Shown here: piece by piece, positions 17,053 through 25,832 of the stretch
How the letters are laid out: every line of letters starts with the position of its first letter
Position numbering within the stretch: the stretch's first letter is position 1
Source: an uncultured Bacteroidota bacterium
GTDB lineage: Bacteria; Bacteroidota; Bacteroidia; Flavobacteriales; Flavobacteriaceae
NCBI GenBank assembly: GCA_937136025.1
Contig: CAKZOC010000253.1
Location: forward strand, 1-64,000
Direction: 5' to 3'
Length of the DNA stretch: 64,000 nt
Notes under the pieces: generated by a model
Seen by the model: the letters and a program-made list of their open reading frames with translations, nothing else
Told to the model about the DNA's origin: nothing
Databases searched by the model: none
Made by a program: the position numbers and the translations under genes

Positions 17053-17511
17053 TTAAAAAGGCAGGTCATCCTCTTCCGGGACATTTGCCTGTGTGTTGCC
17101 GCTTTGTATCGGCTCATTTGCGGGACGGGCAGCAGTCTGTGCTCCCGGACCCGGAACGGGGTTGCCCTCTCCAGATTTGTTTGAAAGAAACGTAAAATCA
17201 GTGGCCTGGATTTCGGTGGTATACCGTGTTGCCCCGTCTTCACCCTGCCATTGTCTGGTCTTCAGGCGTCCCTCAATATAAATCAAATCCCCCTTGCTGA
17301 GGTATTTCTCACAAATTTCGGCCGCCTTGTTGCGGACGACAATATTGTGCCATTCTGTATTGGTCACTTTCTCTCCCGTCTGGCGATTGGTGTAGGATTC
17401 ATTGGTGGCAATAGGAAAACGGCCTACGCAATTCCCTCCATCGAAGTAATGCATTTTAACTTCATCTCCTAAATGCCCGATCAGCATAACTTTATTCAGT
17501 GTTCCGCTCAT
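17053..17511 (-). CDS. ssb: Single-stranded DNA-binding protein
   Basis: 152 residues: the OB-fold domain (VMLIGHLGDEV, TEWHNIVVRNKAAEICEKYL, GDLIYIEGRLKTRQW, TTEIQA) up to about residue 108, then a Gly/Pro/Ala-rich linker and the acidic tip EEDDLPF that recruits repair and replication partners. It lies between mutY and gldE on one transcript, a neighbourhood kept in flavobacteria. Confidence 0.97.
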   Translation of the reverse strand: MSGTLNKVMLIGHLGDEVKMHYFDGGNCVGRFPIATNESYTNRQTGEKVTNTEWHNIVVRNKAAEICEKYLSKGDLIYIEGRLKTRQWQGEDGATRYTTEIQATDFTFLSNKSGEGNPVPGPGAQTAARPANEPIQSGNTQANVPEEDDLPF

Positions 17512-17547
17512 AATTTATCTATTCGGGTACAATGTTCCTTCCCCGGG

Positions 17548-18600
17548 TTAAAAGTACGAATTTTTAACTGTTTCCATGAAATTTGCAATAGGGACAGGAA
17601 CGGGATACGCCTCCATTTCAGCTATTGGGATACCTCCTGTGAGGTCCTTCTCGATATAGACGATACGAAAGGTCAGGTAAAGGTGCTGGTGTGACAATTT
17701 ATGGATAAGGGGGACCGGGTTGGATTTGAGTATTTTTCGCGGATGTTCTATTTCCGGAAAAAAACCATCGGTAATTCGCTGCCCGGCCTGCTTATCTGAT
17801 ACCTCCCGCTCTGATTCCATAAGTGGAAACTCGTATAATCCCTGCCAGATACCCCCCACCGTACGTTTGATGAGCAGGGTCCTGAAACCCGGATCCACCG
17901 GCATATAATAATTGAAATACCTTTTTCGCACTTCCTTTTTGGGCAACTTGACCGGGAATCGGGCCACCTGGTTCCTGCCCAGGGCCTCGCAACTTTCCGA
18001 TAGTGGACAGCTTTCGCAATCCGGGTTTTTTGGAACGCACTGCAGCGCCCCAAATTCCATAAGCCCCTGATTATAGCTTCCCGGATGGGTTTTGTTAAAC
18101 ACATTTTCCGCGAGATCTGCAAAGTAACGTATGCCAGCCCCGCTATTCACCGGAAGGTCCACTCCGAAATATCGACTCAGTACCCTGTAGACATTGCCAT
18201 CCACCACCGGGGTAGGCAAGTCGTAACAAATGGAGCTAATGGCCGCAGCCGTATACGGGCCAACACCTTTTAGAGTTAACAGATCTTTGTAGTTGTTGGG
18301 AAAGATGCCTCCAAATTCCTCGGTAACCCGGATGGCGGTCGCATGCAGGTTACGCGCCCTGGAATAGTACCCGAGCCCCTGCCACGTTTTGAGAACTTCC
18401 TCCTCTTCTGCCCTGGCCAGGTCTTCTACCGTGGGAAATCGTTCTTTGAATCTCAGATAATAGGGCAATCCCTGTGCTACACGGGTCTGTTGCATAATAA
18501 TTTCGGAAAGCCATATGCTGTAGGGATCCCTTGTTTTTCTCCATGGCAAATCCCTTTTGTGCTTTGCATACCAACTTAAAATGCGATCTGAAAAGTCCAT
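17548..18600 (-). CDS. mutY: A/G-specific adenine glycosylase
   Basis: 350 residues from the ATG at 18600 (MDFSDRILSWY); a longer frame upstream adds only seven residues. Catalytic Glu in LSEIIMQQT, the helix-hairpin-helix LKGVGPYTAAAI, catalytic Asp in VVDGNVYRV, and the 4Fe-4S ligands C-x6-C-x2-C-x5-C (CVPKNPDCESCPLSESC). The C-terminal NUDIX-like domain that reads 8-oxoguanine is present. It removes adenine paired with 8-oxoguanine. First gene of mutY-ssb-gldE-gldD. Confidence 0.96.
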   Translation of the reverse strand: MDFSDRILSWYAKHKRDLPWRKTRDPYSIWLSEIIMQQTRVAQGLPYYLRFKERFPTVEDLARAEEEEVLKTWQGLGYYSRARNLHATAIRVTEEFGGIFPNNYKDLLTLKGVGPYTAAAISSICYDLPTPVVDGNVYRVLSRYFGVDLPVNSGAGIRYFADLAENVFNKTHPGSYNQGLMEFGALQCVPKNPDCESCPLSESCEALGRNQVARFPVKLPKKEVRKRYFNYYMPVDPGFRTLLIKRTVGGIWQGLYEFPLMESEREVSDKQAGQRITDGFFPEIEHPRKILKSNPVPLIHKLSHQHLYLTFRIVYIEKDLTGGIPIAEMEAYPVPVPIANFMETVKNSYF

Positions 18601-18618
18601 ATACCCCACCTGCGAGCG

Positions 18619-18626
18619 CAAAACTA
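18619..18626 (-). promoter_or_regulatory. Promoter -7 element of mutY operon
   Basis: The minus strand reads TAGTTTTG, matching TAnnTTTG, 19 bases before the mutY ATG. Confidence 0.5.
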
Positions 18627-18682
18627 ACTGTATTTAAGCACTTAAAAATGATTTTGCAGGATTAAAGATTGAATAATATTTA

Positions 18683-18690
18683 TATATTTG
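18683..18690 (+). promoter_or_regulatory. Promoter -7 element of the HU gene
   Basis: TATATTTG, a perfect TAnnTTTG match in an AT-rich stretch, 29 bases before the ATG. Confidence 0.6.
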
Positions 18691-18718
18691 CAACCCTGAA
18701 ACCGACAGATAAATTAAA

Positions 18719-19009
18719 ATGACTAAAGCGGATATCGTATCTAGGATCTCAGATAAACTGGGAATGGAAAAAGGAGATGTACAGGCCACTGTTGAAAGCT
18801 TTATGGAAGAAGTTAAAGCTTCTCTGGAAAACGGCGATAATGTATACTTAAGAGGGTTTGGTAGTTTTATCATCAAAACCCGAGCCGAGAAAACCGGTAG
18901 AAATATTTCCAAAAACACAACCATTAAAATCCCTGCGCACAACATTCCTGCCTTTAAACCTGCCAAAGTGTTTATAGAAGGAGTTAAGAGCAATGTGCAG
19001 GTTAAATAG
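18719..19009 (+). CDS. HU family DNA-binding protein
   Basis: 96 residues of the classical bacterial HU/IHF fold: MTKADIVSRISDKLG helix, NVYLRGFGSFIIKTR, a beta-arm segment, NTTIKIPAHNIPAFKPA, then VKSNVQVK. The PAFKPAK motif is the family signature. A nucleoid-associated protein that bends DNA. It is followed within 20 bases by a gene for a 29-residue basic protein, so the two may share one transcript. Confidence 0.95.
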   Translation: MTKADIVSRISDKLGMEKGDVQATVESFMEEVKASLENGDNVYLRGFGSFIIKTRAEKTGRNISKNTTIKIPAHNIPAFKPAKVFIEGVKSNVQVK

Positions 19010-19028
19010 GAATCGTTAAAATTGAGCT

Positions 19029-19118
19029 ATGCCGAGTGGTAAAAAGAGAAAAAGACATAAGGTAGCTACTCACAAGCGGAAAAAACGCAGTAGAGCGAAC
19101 CGACACAAGAAAAAGTAG
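19029..19118 (+). CDS. 29-residue very basic small protein, probable ribosome- or RNA-associated
   Basis: ATG at 19029 to TAG at 19116-19118. The product is 29 residues, of which more than half are Lys, Arg or His (starts MPSGKKRKRHKVATHK). I recognise it as a short sequence repeatedly found in Bacteroidota genomes. Its composition resembles tiny ribosomal proteins such as bTHX or bL36-class peptides. The stop codon lies inside the terminator hairpin, and the start is 19 bases after the HU stop. A coding assignment is supported by the absence of any non-basic filler and by the regular gene-terminator arrangement; the function is inferred. Confidence 0.75.
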   Translation: MPSGKKRKRHKVATHKRKKRSRANRHKKK

Positions 19119-19140
19119 TCATAGTACTACTTTTTCTTTT
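19110..19140 (+). terminator. Terminator after the small basic protein
   Basis: AAAAAGTAGT, loop CATAGT, ACTACTTTTT and a T-rich tail. The upstream arm contains the stop codon of the small gene. Confidence 0.75.
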
Positions 19141-19161
19141 TGAAACACGTTCATTGACATA

Positions 19162-19183
19162 GAATTTCCTTTCCAGGAAATTC
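19162..19183 (+). promoter_or_regulatory. Perfect hairpin 1 in the RNase G leader
   Basis: GAATTTCCT, loop TTCC, AGGAAATTC: a 9-base perfect inverted repeat about 80 bases upstream of the RNase G start. No T-run follows, so it is not a terminator. Confidence 0.6.
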
Positions 19184-19225
19184 GACGGGTTTACGATACA
19201 ACCTGTAACAACTATTGTTTAATCA

Positions 19226-19249
19226 ATTCACCTTGTTGACAAGGTGAAT
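19226..19249 (+). promoter_or_regulatory. Perfect hairpin 2 in the RNase G leader
   Basis: ATTCACCTTG, loop TTGA, CAAGGTGAAT: a 10-base perfect inverted repeat ending 14 bases before the GTG start of RNase G. It is close enough to affect translation initiation or to be a site where the enzyme cuts its own message. Confidence 0.65.
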
Positions 19250-19263
19250 CTAAATTTAATCAG

Positions 19264-20814
19264 GTGAATAGAGAATTAATCGTAAGATCCGATTCTAATT
19301 CCGTCGATTTTGCCTTGCTTAAGGATGGAAAACTGATTGAACTTCACCGGGATGAAAACGAACACAATTTTAACGTGGGCGACGTCCTGCTGGCTAAAAT
19401 TCGCAAGCCGGTTACCGGCCTGAATGCAGCTTTTGTGAATGTGGGGTATGAGAAAGATGCCTTTTTACACTATCACGACCTGGGCCCTCAGCTCAACAGC
19501 ATGTTGAAGTTTATCAAAGGAGTGCGATCCGGAAAAATCAAGGATTACGCTCTGAAAGACTTTCCATTCGAAAAAGAAATCGATAAAAATGGCAGCATTA
19601 AAGATGTTGTCAAGCCGAATCAGGCGATGCTTGTCCAAATCGTTAAGGAACCTATCTCGACCAAAGGTCCGCGCATCAGTTCTGAACTGTCCATAGCGGG
19701 TAGGTTTTTAGTGATGGTTCCCTTCTCAGACCGGGTTTCCGTTTCTCAGAAGATCAGCAGTTCACAAGAGAAGGACCGGCTGAAAAGGCTTGTTCAGAGC
19801 ATTAAACCCAAAGGCTTTGGGGTAATTATCCGAACAGTCGCCGAAGGCAAGAAAGTAGCAGAATTAGATAAGGATCTCGAAAATCTGATGTCCAAGTGGA
19901 TATCGATGTGCAAAAAATTACGTAACGCGAACACGCCTTCCAAAGTGTTGGTGGAATTAAATCGGGCCTCTTCCATTCTAAGAGATGTCTTTAACGACTC
20001 TTTTACCGGAATTCATGTGGACGATGAAACGCTTTACAATCAGATCACAGATTACCTGCATGAAATAGCCCCTGAAAAAGAATCCATTGTCAAGTTGTAT
20101 ACGGCAAGTGTTCCGATTTTTGAGAAATTCGGAATTGAGCGCCAGATCAAAACTTCTTTTGGGCGGACAGCCTCTATGAGCAGAGGAGCCTACCTGATCA
20201 TCGAACATACGGAAGCATTGCATGTTATCGATGTGAACAGTGGAAATCGCTCGAACAAAGCGAAGAACCAGGAAGACACTGCCCTTGAAGTCAATATTCT
20301 GGCAGCTTCAGAAATCGCCAGGCAATTGCGGCTGAGAGACATGGGAGGGATTATCGTCGTGGATTTCATCGACATGGTGCGCCCGGAACATCGGAAGAAA
20401 TTATTCAACCACCTCCGGGACGAAATGAAGGATGACCGCGCGAAGCACAAAATCCTGCCTCCGAGTAAATTCGGACTTGTTCAGATTACCCGACAGCGGG
20501 TACGCCCTGAAGTCAACATTAAAACGACCGAAGCGGATCCGAGTGGACAGGGACAAGAAGTGGAAGCTCCAATCGTACTTATTGAAAAAATAAACGATAC
20601 GCTGGAGCGGCTTCTCAAATCAAGTGGAAAAGACAAGCCCATTACACTAAATGCACACCCTTTTATTGCGGCTTATCTGACTAAAGGATTTCCATCCATA
20701 CGCTCCAAATGGTTTCTGGAGTACAAAAAGTGGATTAAAGTCATGCCCAGGGATGCCTACACCTATCTGGAATACCAGTTTACAGACAGGGAAGGTAACC
20801 TGATAGAATCTTAA
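19264..20814 (+). CDS. rng: Ribonuclease E/G family endoribonuclease
   Basis: 516 residues from a GTG start (NRELIVRSDSNSVDFALL). An S1 domain occupies about residues 35-125 (VGDVLLAKIRKPVTGLNAAFVNVGYEKDAFL), followed by the RNase-H-like and DNase-I-like catalytic parts. The metal-binding aspartates are in VIDVNSGN (Asp323) and VVDFIDM (Asp367, Asp370). The CPxCxG Zn-link that joins subunits in E. coli RNase E/G is absent: the segment after QITRQRVRP has no cysteine. The tail HPFIAAYLTKGFPSIRSKW replaces it. It processes rRNA and mRNA 5' monophosphate ends. A strong terminator follows directly. Confidence 0.95.
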   Translation: MNRELIVRSDSNSVDFALLKDGKLIELHRDENEHNFNVGDVLLAKIRKPVTGLNAAFVNVGYEKDAFLHYHDLGPQLNSMLKFIKGVRSGKIKDYALKDFPFEKEIDKNGSIKDVVKPNQAMLVQIVKEPISTKGPRISSELSIAGRFLVMVPFSDRVSVSQKISSSQEKDRLKRLVQSIKPKGFGVIIRTVAEGKKVAELDKDLENLMSKWISMCKKLRNANTPSKVLVELNRASSILRDVFNDSFTGIHVDDETLYNQITDYLHEIAPEKESIVKLYTASVPIFEKFGIERQIKTSFGRTASMSRGAYLIIEHTEALHVIDVNSGNRSNKAKNQEDTALEVNILAASEIARQLRLRDMGGIIVVDFIDMVRPEHRKKLFNHLRDEMKDDRAKHKILPPSKFGLVQITRQRVRPEVNIKTTEADPSGQGQEVEAPIVLIEKINDTLERLLKSSGKDKPITLNAHPFIAAYLTKGFPSIRSKWFLEYKKWIKVMPRDAYTYLEYQFTDREGNLIES

Positions 20815-20836
20815 AAACAGCCTCCGTACGGGGGCT
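20815..20836 (+). terminator. Terminator of rng
   Basis: AAACAGCC, then TCC/GGG around GTAC, GGCTGTTT and a long T-run, starting right at the stop codon. Confidence 0.9.
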
Positions 20837-20933
20837 GTTTTTTTTTGCGCTTTCCACAGATCGGGCCCTATCCGATTCATTGTCTTGTAATGTTTATTTT
20901 TACGGTATTGCTAAATGCCCGGTCATGTTGTTG

Positions 20934-23342
20934 ATGCGCCACTTGTACGCCCTTTTTTTCGCACTTTTGTGCCTCGCCTGCTCCCAAGAAAAGAACCCTT
21001 CCCCGGATCGCTTCGAAGCCATCCTTTCCGACAATCCCCGGATTCCCGGTACAAAAGCCTATTTGAACAGCCCTTTTGTGACGGCTGGAGACCGCGTTTA
21101 TATGGTCGGACACCAGGATGGAAGTTTTCCTGAATTGGGCTGGCACATTAAAGGAGAAATGGGTGGGATCTGGAACCATCCTATCAAACTGATGGATGGT
21201 TTTCAGGCCGTTCTGATCGAAAATGACCGTCGCATACCCCTGGATAAAGCATCGGCCTTTGTCAACTTTCCAATGGCCAATACCCACCAGTATACCCTCG
21301 AAGGCGCAAATCTGAACGTCAACAGGTGGCAATTTGTGCCGGATGGAAAACAAGGGCTTGTGGTTCAATACACCCTTGAGAATACAGGAGCTACAGACCG
21401 TATTATCACCCTGGAATTTACCGGATGCTCCGATTTGCGACCTACCTGGCTGGGGGAGCGCAGCGGAATGCTCGACCATCCCGACCAGGCTGTTTACGAT
21501 GGGGATTCTCAGACCTGGAGCATGAGGGATACGGGAAACCCCTGGCATGTGATTTTTGGGGCCGGACTACCCGTCGACGCTCAGGAGGAAGGCAAAAGCC
21601 CCTACTCCGGGCAGGGTAAGGCAGGTATACTCAGGTATGTGCTTAATATACCCCGGGGGGAGGCTCAGGCCATTAATTTTGTGATTGCCGGATCGTATAC
21701 TTCAGAATCCGAAGCGCGGTCTACCTATATCGATCTCGCACAACATGCCGCGAACCTGCTCAGGGAAAAATCTGAACGGTATCGACAACTTGCCGCCAAA
21801 TCAAAGCTCAGGACACCTGATTCTTTACTGAATCAAACCTTTGAATGGTTGAAATACAATTCGGACTGGCTCATTCGGGAGGTCCCGGAGATCGGTCGCG
21901 GCATTACAGCCGGCATCCCGGATTACCCCTGGTGGTTTGGTGTAGACAGTGAATACGCCCTTCAGGGCTATATGGCCATCGGGCGGGATGAAATCGTGCA
22001 CCAGACGATTCAACTCATAGACAGTGTTTCTGAAGCGGTCAATGGCAATGGGAAAATTATCCACGAAATGTCTACCAATGGCGTGGTCTTCAACCCGGGC
22101 AACATCAATGAAACCCCTCAGTTCGCCACCCTTATCTGGCGCATCTATCAGTGGAATGGAGATGCCGAATTTCTCAAAAAGTATTTTCCGACCATTCAGA
22201 AGGGCCTTCAATGGCTGATGGCTGAAAATGATGGAAACAACAATAATTTCCCCGATGGTTTTGGGATGATGGAAATACACGGGCTAAACAGTGAAATGAT
22301 CGATGTGGCCACCTATACCCAGGCGGCCTTTGCCGATGCCAGCCAGATTGCCTCCGCCCTGGGCGAGGAAGCCCTGGCCGCTGAATACCGGAAACAGGCT
22401 GCCACTCTTAAAACTGCAATCAATCGTGACTTCTGGTCGGAGGAATTCCAGTCCTATGGGGACTTTATGGGTACAGACCAGCAGGCCCTTCACCTTATTG
22501 ATGACGCTATTATCCGGGCAGATACCCTCAATAAACCCTGGGCCGTAAAAGAACTGGAGCAAACCCGGAAAGCCATCCTGCAGCGTCCATCGGACACGGA
22601 GCTGAAACCTTTTGTTTTGCATCACAACTGGGTAGTAAACACGCCCATGGAAATGGGGATAGCCGACCCGGAAAAAGCGGAAGTTGCCCTGGAAACAGCC
22701 CGTAATTTCGTGAACCCCTTTGGTATGTTCGTCACAGGTATTGACCGGGACAATACCGCCGGTACAGATGAAGGATCCTTCAAGGGCAGTAAAATCTTCT
22801 CCTACACCGGTGCCGTAATGACCCTGCCGACTGGTGTACAGGCCATAGCAGAAAACAATTACGGACATCCGGATCGGGCTCTGGACTACCTGAAGCGGAT
22901 GACACGGAGTTTCGGCTATGCCCTGCCGGGTAGTATGTACGAAGTTTCCCCGGATTATGGCATGATCGTACAGGCCTGGAACATCTACAGTTTTGCAGTT
23001 CCCATTATCGGGCAGTTTTTCGGAATACAACCTCAGGCCGCCCAAAAAGAAATAACCGTACACCCTCGGATGCCCCGGGAATGGGACCAGGCGCACCTGG
23101 AAAACGTAGAGATTGCCGACAACACTATTTCAGTCCATTATCACGTCGATACCGCGGGTACAACCCAATTGAAAATAACACAGAATAAAGAGGACTGGAC
23201 GTTGCGCCTTGTACTCGAAGGGGCCCGGGAAGCGGAATTACAAGTGATTGAGGGCACAGTTATTACACAACAACAGCAAGGAACACGGCTTGAGCTAGAG
23301 GGGCGTGGACGAACCCTGGAAGTTCGCTATAAAACGAATTAG
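20934..23342 (+). CDS. Six-hairpin (alpha/alpha)6 glycosidase-like lipoprotein, amylo-alpha-1,6-glucosidase type
   Basis: 802 residues from the ATG at 20934, which puts a lipobox LACS (Cys16) at the right distance; upstream in-frame ATGs at 20925 and 20880 are less fitting. An N-terminal beta-sandwich domain (about 30-260) is followed by a toroid domain with SDWLIREVPEIGRG, IPDYPWWFGVDSEYAL, INETPQF, HHNWVVNTPMEMG and FSYTGAVMTLPTG. The acidic residues in FGVDSEY and the late DEGSF segment are candidates for catalysis. The layout recalls glycogen-debranching and GH63/GH133-like clans, but I cannot fix the family. It is probably anchored at the outer membrane or in the periplasm and acts on an oligosaccharide. 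recX starts one base after its stop. Confidence 0.85.
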   Translation: MRHLYALFFALLCLACSQEKNPSPDRFEAILSDNPRIPGTKAYLNSPFVTAGDRVYMVGHQDGSFPELGWHIKGEMGGIWNHPIKLMDGFQAVLIENDRRIPLDKASAFVNFPMANTHQYTLEGANLNVNRWQFVPDGKQGLVVQYTLENTGATDRIITLEFTGCSDLRPTWLGERSGMLDHPDQAVYDGDSQTWSMRDTGNPWHVIFGAGLPVDAQEEGKSPYSGQGKAGILRYVLNIPRGEAQAINFVIAGSYTSESEARSTYIDLAQHAANLLREKSERYRQLAAKSKLRTPDSLLNQTFEWLKYNSDWLIREVPEIGRGITAGIPDYPWWFGVDSEYALQGYMAIGRDEIVHQTIQLIDSVSEAVNGNGKIIHEMSTNGVVFNPGNINETPQFATLIWRIYQWNGDAEFLKKYFPTIQKGLQWLMAENDGNNNNFPDGFGMMEIHGLNSEMIDVATYTQAAFADASQIASALGEEALAAEYRKQAATLKTAINRDFWSEEFQSYGDFMGTDQQALHLIDDAIIRADTLNKPWAVKELEQTRKAILQRPSDTELKPFVLHHNWVVNTPMEMGIADPEKAEVALETARNFVNPFGMFVTGIDRDNTAGTDEGSFKGSKIFSYTGAVMTLPTGVQAIAENNYGHPDRALDYLKRMTRSFGYALPGSMYEVSPDYGMIVQAWNIYSFAVPIIGQFFGIQPQAAQKEITVHPRMPREWDQAHLENVEIADNTISVHYHVDTAGTTQLKITQNKEDWTLRLVLEGAREAELQVIEGTVITQQQQGTRLELEGRGRTLEVRYKTN

Positions 23343-23343
23343 G

Positions 23344-23823
23344 ATGAAGCCCTGGCATGAGAAAACCTACACCCTCGATGAGGCACTCGCCCGAATGGAG
23401 CACTATTGTGCTTACAGGGAGCGCTGCCATAGGGAAGTCGTGGAAAAGCTTCGGGAAATGAGAATGATCCCCCAGGCCATCGATACTATTGTCGTCCGGC
23501 TTATCGAGGAGAATTTCCTCAATGAATCGCGCTTTACCACTGCTTTTGTCCAAGGGAAATTCCGGCAAAAAGGTTGGGGGAAAATGCGCCTTCGCAGGGA
23601 GTTAAAACAAAGGGATATTTCAGAATATCTCATCCGCGAAGCCCTTTCCGGGATAACCGATGACGCCTATCAGGAACGCTTTGAATACCTGGCTCAAAAA
23701 CGATGGGATGCCTTGCAAAATGAACGCGAGCCCCTGAGAAGAAAAAAGAAATTTGTGGATTATTTTATGTATCGGGGTTGGGAAACTGACCGGATATACC
23801 AATACCTGGACTCCCTGACCTGA
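23344..23823 (+). CDS. recX: Regulatory protein RecX
   Basis: 159 residues from the ATG at 23344, one base after the previous stop. The three-helix repeats of RecX are recognisable: LDEALARMEHYCAYRERCHREVVEKL, NFLNESRFTTAFVQGKFRQKGWGKMRLRRELKQR, and a degenerate third repeat ending in YRGWETDRIYQYLD. RecX binds RecA filaments and limits their growth. recA is not nearby, which is common in this phylum. Confidence 0.93.
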   Translation: MKPWHEKTYTLDEALARMEHYCAYRERCHREVVEKLREMRMIPQAIDTIVVRLIEENFLNESRFTTAFVQGKFRQKGWGKMRLRRELKQRDISEYLIREALSGITDDAYQERFEYLAQKRWDALQNEREPLRRKKKFVDYFMYRGWETDRIYQYLDSLT

Positions 23824-23922
23824 AAGGCTTTAGAACCCCGGGACCATTCCAAAAGACCCTTGTTCTATTTCCAACTTTTGGGGTTTTTTGCTACCTTTAC
23901 TGCTCTCAAATAGAGGAGTGCT

Positions 23923-24564
23923 ATGAAACCAAAAGTGACTACAGATTTCCAGCATGGACAGGCGCAAATATTTAAGAACCCGTTTCTTGAAAGCCTTACA
24001 AAAACAAATCCCCTGCAGAATATCATCGTTTACGGGGCCGTTATTATTGGATTGGTTGCCCTGGCGATTGTTAAAATCGGTCTGGATCCCTGGGTTGTAA
24101 CTGGTTTGTTTACGTTGGGACTATTCTTTTGGACCTTTGCGGAATATATGCTCCATCGGTATGTTTTTCACTGGGTGACCGAAGCCAAATGGTCTCAGCG
24201 GTTTCATTTTATTATGCACGGATCGCATCATCAGTATCCAAGAGACAAGGAGCGTCTGTTGATGCCGCCTGTTCCGGGAATCCTGATGGCCTCAATCCTC
24301 TTTGGATTATTTTACGTGGTATTCTGGATTTTCGGGGCTCCCAAACTGACTTTCGGATTCTTCCCCGGCTTTTTTACCGGATACCTCCTCTATTCCTTTG
24401 TACACCGGGCTACCCACGTTATGCGGCCCCCTAAAAGGTTTAAAAAGCTTTGGATGCATCACAGTTTGCACCACTACAGATATCCCGATAAGGCTTTTGG
24501 GGTTTCAAATACACTATGGGACCGCGTTTTCGGCACCATGCCACCCAAAGGATCTGAAGGCTGA
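23923..24564 (+). CDS. Sterol desaturase/fatty acid hydroxylase family membrane protein
   Basis: 213 residues with four hydrophobic stretches and the full set of di-iron histidine boxes: HRYVFH near residue 78, HGSHHQYP near 98, HRATH near 161 and HHSLHHYR near 178. The layout is close to the FA2H/Scs7 class that alpha-hydroxylates fatty acyl chains. Flavobacteria make hydroxylated acyl chains in sulfonolipids and aminolipids, so that is a plausible role. TACCTTTA 24 bases upstream of the ATG could be its -7 element. Confidence 0.85.
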   Translation: MKPKVTTDFQHGQAQIFKNPFLESLTKTNPLQNIIVYGAVIIGLVALAIVKIGLDPWVVTGLFTLGLFFWTFAEYMLHRYVFHWVTEAKWSQRFHFIMHGSHHQYPRDKERLLMPPVPGILMASILFGLFYVVFWIFGAPKLTFGFFPGFFTGYLLYSFVHRATHVMRPPKRFKKLWMHHSLHHYRYPDKAFGVSNTLWDRVFGTMPPKGSEG

Positions 24565-24573
24565 TTCTCGAAG

Positions 24574-25737
24574 TTATCGGATAGATTTCATCCGCTCAAA
24601 AGGGATGGTGCGGTCGAATAAGTATCGATAGGTACTGTGAACCTTACAGATGGCGCCCCCCACCTGCCGCATAACCAGGATCATTTTCGGATTAAAATCT
24701 CCTATCCCATTCATTTCCATGAATTCGTAGTCCTTGTTTTTGCGCAGGACATCAGACATCACCTTGATGATGGCACCGTCCACCCCCTTGCCCTGATGTT
24801 CTGGAACCACTCCAAAGACCATACCCAGTAGCTTTTTGTTGTGGCGGGTTTTCTTGTGCCAGAAAAATTTGAGCTTGCCCAAAAGGTCGAGCTTCCCATT
24901 TACATGTTTTAACAGCTGATTAACCTCGGGGATACAAATAAAAATCGCCACGGGTTTGCCCTTGTGATAAGCAATCCAAATGACTTTCTCGTCCAGAATA
25001 GGCTTGAGTTGGTTCATAATGGCCCGGCCCTGTTCCATGGAAAGCGAGTTCACCCCATCGTGCTTTACCCAGGCTTTGTTGTATACTTCAATGATATGCG
25101 AGGCGTATTTCTCGAATTCGGAGAGCTTTAAATGCTCAAAAGTATAGTCCGGGTCGGCAGCGACCAGATCAGCTTTATAAGCGAGGCGCTTGCTCACCGG
25201 GTCTAATACATTCCTCAAAAACGTATACTGCTGAAAATAGGTTTGGAAGCCATAATTCTCAAACAATTCTGCGTAATACGGAAAGTTGTAGTTGCACTGG
25301 TAATTGGGCTCTACCTCGAATCCTTTGGTGAGTAGGCCCCACCATTTATCCCTCCTTCCGAAATTCACAGGGCCATCCATATACGTTGCCCCCTGTTCTT
25401 GCAACCAGTCACGAGCGATATTAAAAAGGGCATTGGCTGCGTCCTGACTATGGATACAGTCAAAAAAGCCAATTCCACCAGAAGGCCCAGCTTCCGCATC
25501 GGAATCAGAAGGGTAGGTGATAAAAGCCGCAATGCGGCCCAGGGTTCGGCCCTTGTCCTTTAAGAGCCATCTCGAGCATGCCCCGTGTGAAAACGCCTTG
25601 TTCTTCTCCGGATCAAAAACGGCCCGAATATCCGCATCCATAGGGCGTATCCAGGTAGGGTTATCCCTGTAAAGCCGCGTGGAAAATTCGATGAATTCTT
25701 TTTCTTCTGAATGGGTAACCAGAGGGACCACCTGCAT
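24574..25737 (-). CDS. GNAT-fold protein, YghO-like
   Basis: 387 residues, soluble. The C-terminal half carries an acyl-CoA-binding signature of GNAT acetyltransferases (VFGVVPEHQGKGVDGAIIKV near residue 310). The N-terminal half contains the conserved MDGPVNFGRRDKWWGLL and YGFQTYFQQYTF. This arrangement resembles the poorly characterised YghO-type acetyltransferases. The substrate is unknown. It is convergent with the hydroxylase gene, with stops only 9 bases apart, and lies 95 bases from the cupin gene on the same strand. Confidence 0.75.
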   Translation of the reverse strand: MQVVPLVTHSEEKEFIEFSTRLYRDNPTWIRPMDADIRAVFDPEKNKAFSHGACSRWLLKDKGRTLGRIAAFITYPSDSDAEAGPSGGIGFFDCIHSQDAANALFNIARDWLQEQGATYMDGPVNFGRRDKWWGLLTKGFEVEPNYQCNYNFPYYAELFENYGFQTYFQQYTFLRNVLDPVSKRLAYKADLVAADPDYTFEHLKLSEFEKYASHIIEVYNKAWVKHDGVNSLSMEQGRAIMNQLKPILDEKVIWIAYHKGKPVAIFICIPEVNQLLKHVNGKLDLLGKLKFFWHKKTRHNKKLLGMVFGVVPEHQGKGVDGAIIKVMSDVLRKNKDYEFMEMNGIGDFNPKMILVMRQVGGAICKVHSTYRYLFDRTIPFERMKSIR

Positions 25738-25832
25738 ATATGCCCGAAATCAATGTCAGTTGTAAATCTAAAATTAAATACTAAAACAGAAAAATCGGAA
25801 TCTATGAATGTCTGACTACAGTACTGCCCGAT

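Noticed and set aside
22284-23096. A 270-codon minus-strand frame inside the glycosidase-like gene
   Set aside because: Antisense shadow; no promoter, no motif, and the sense protein is supported along its whole length.
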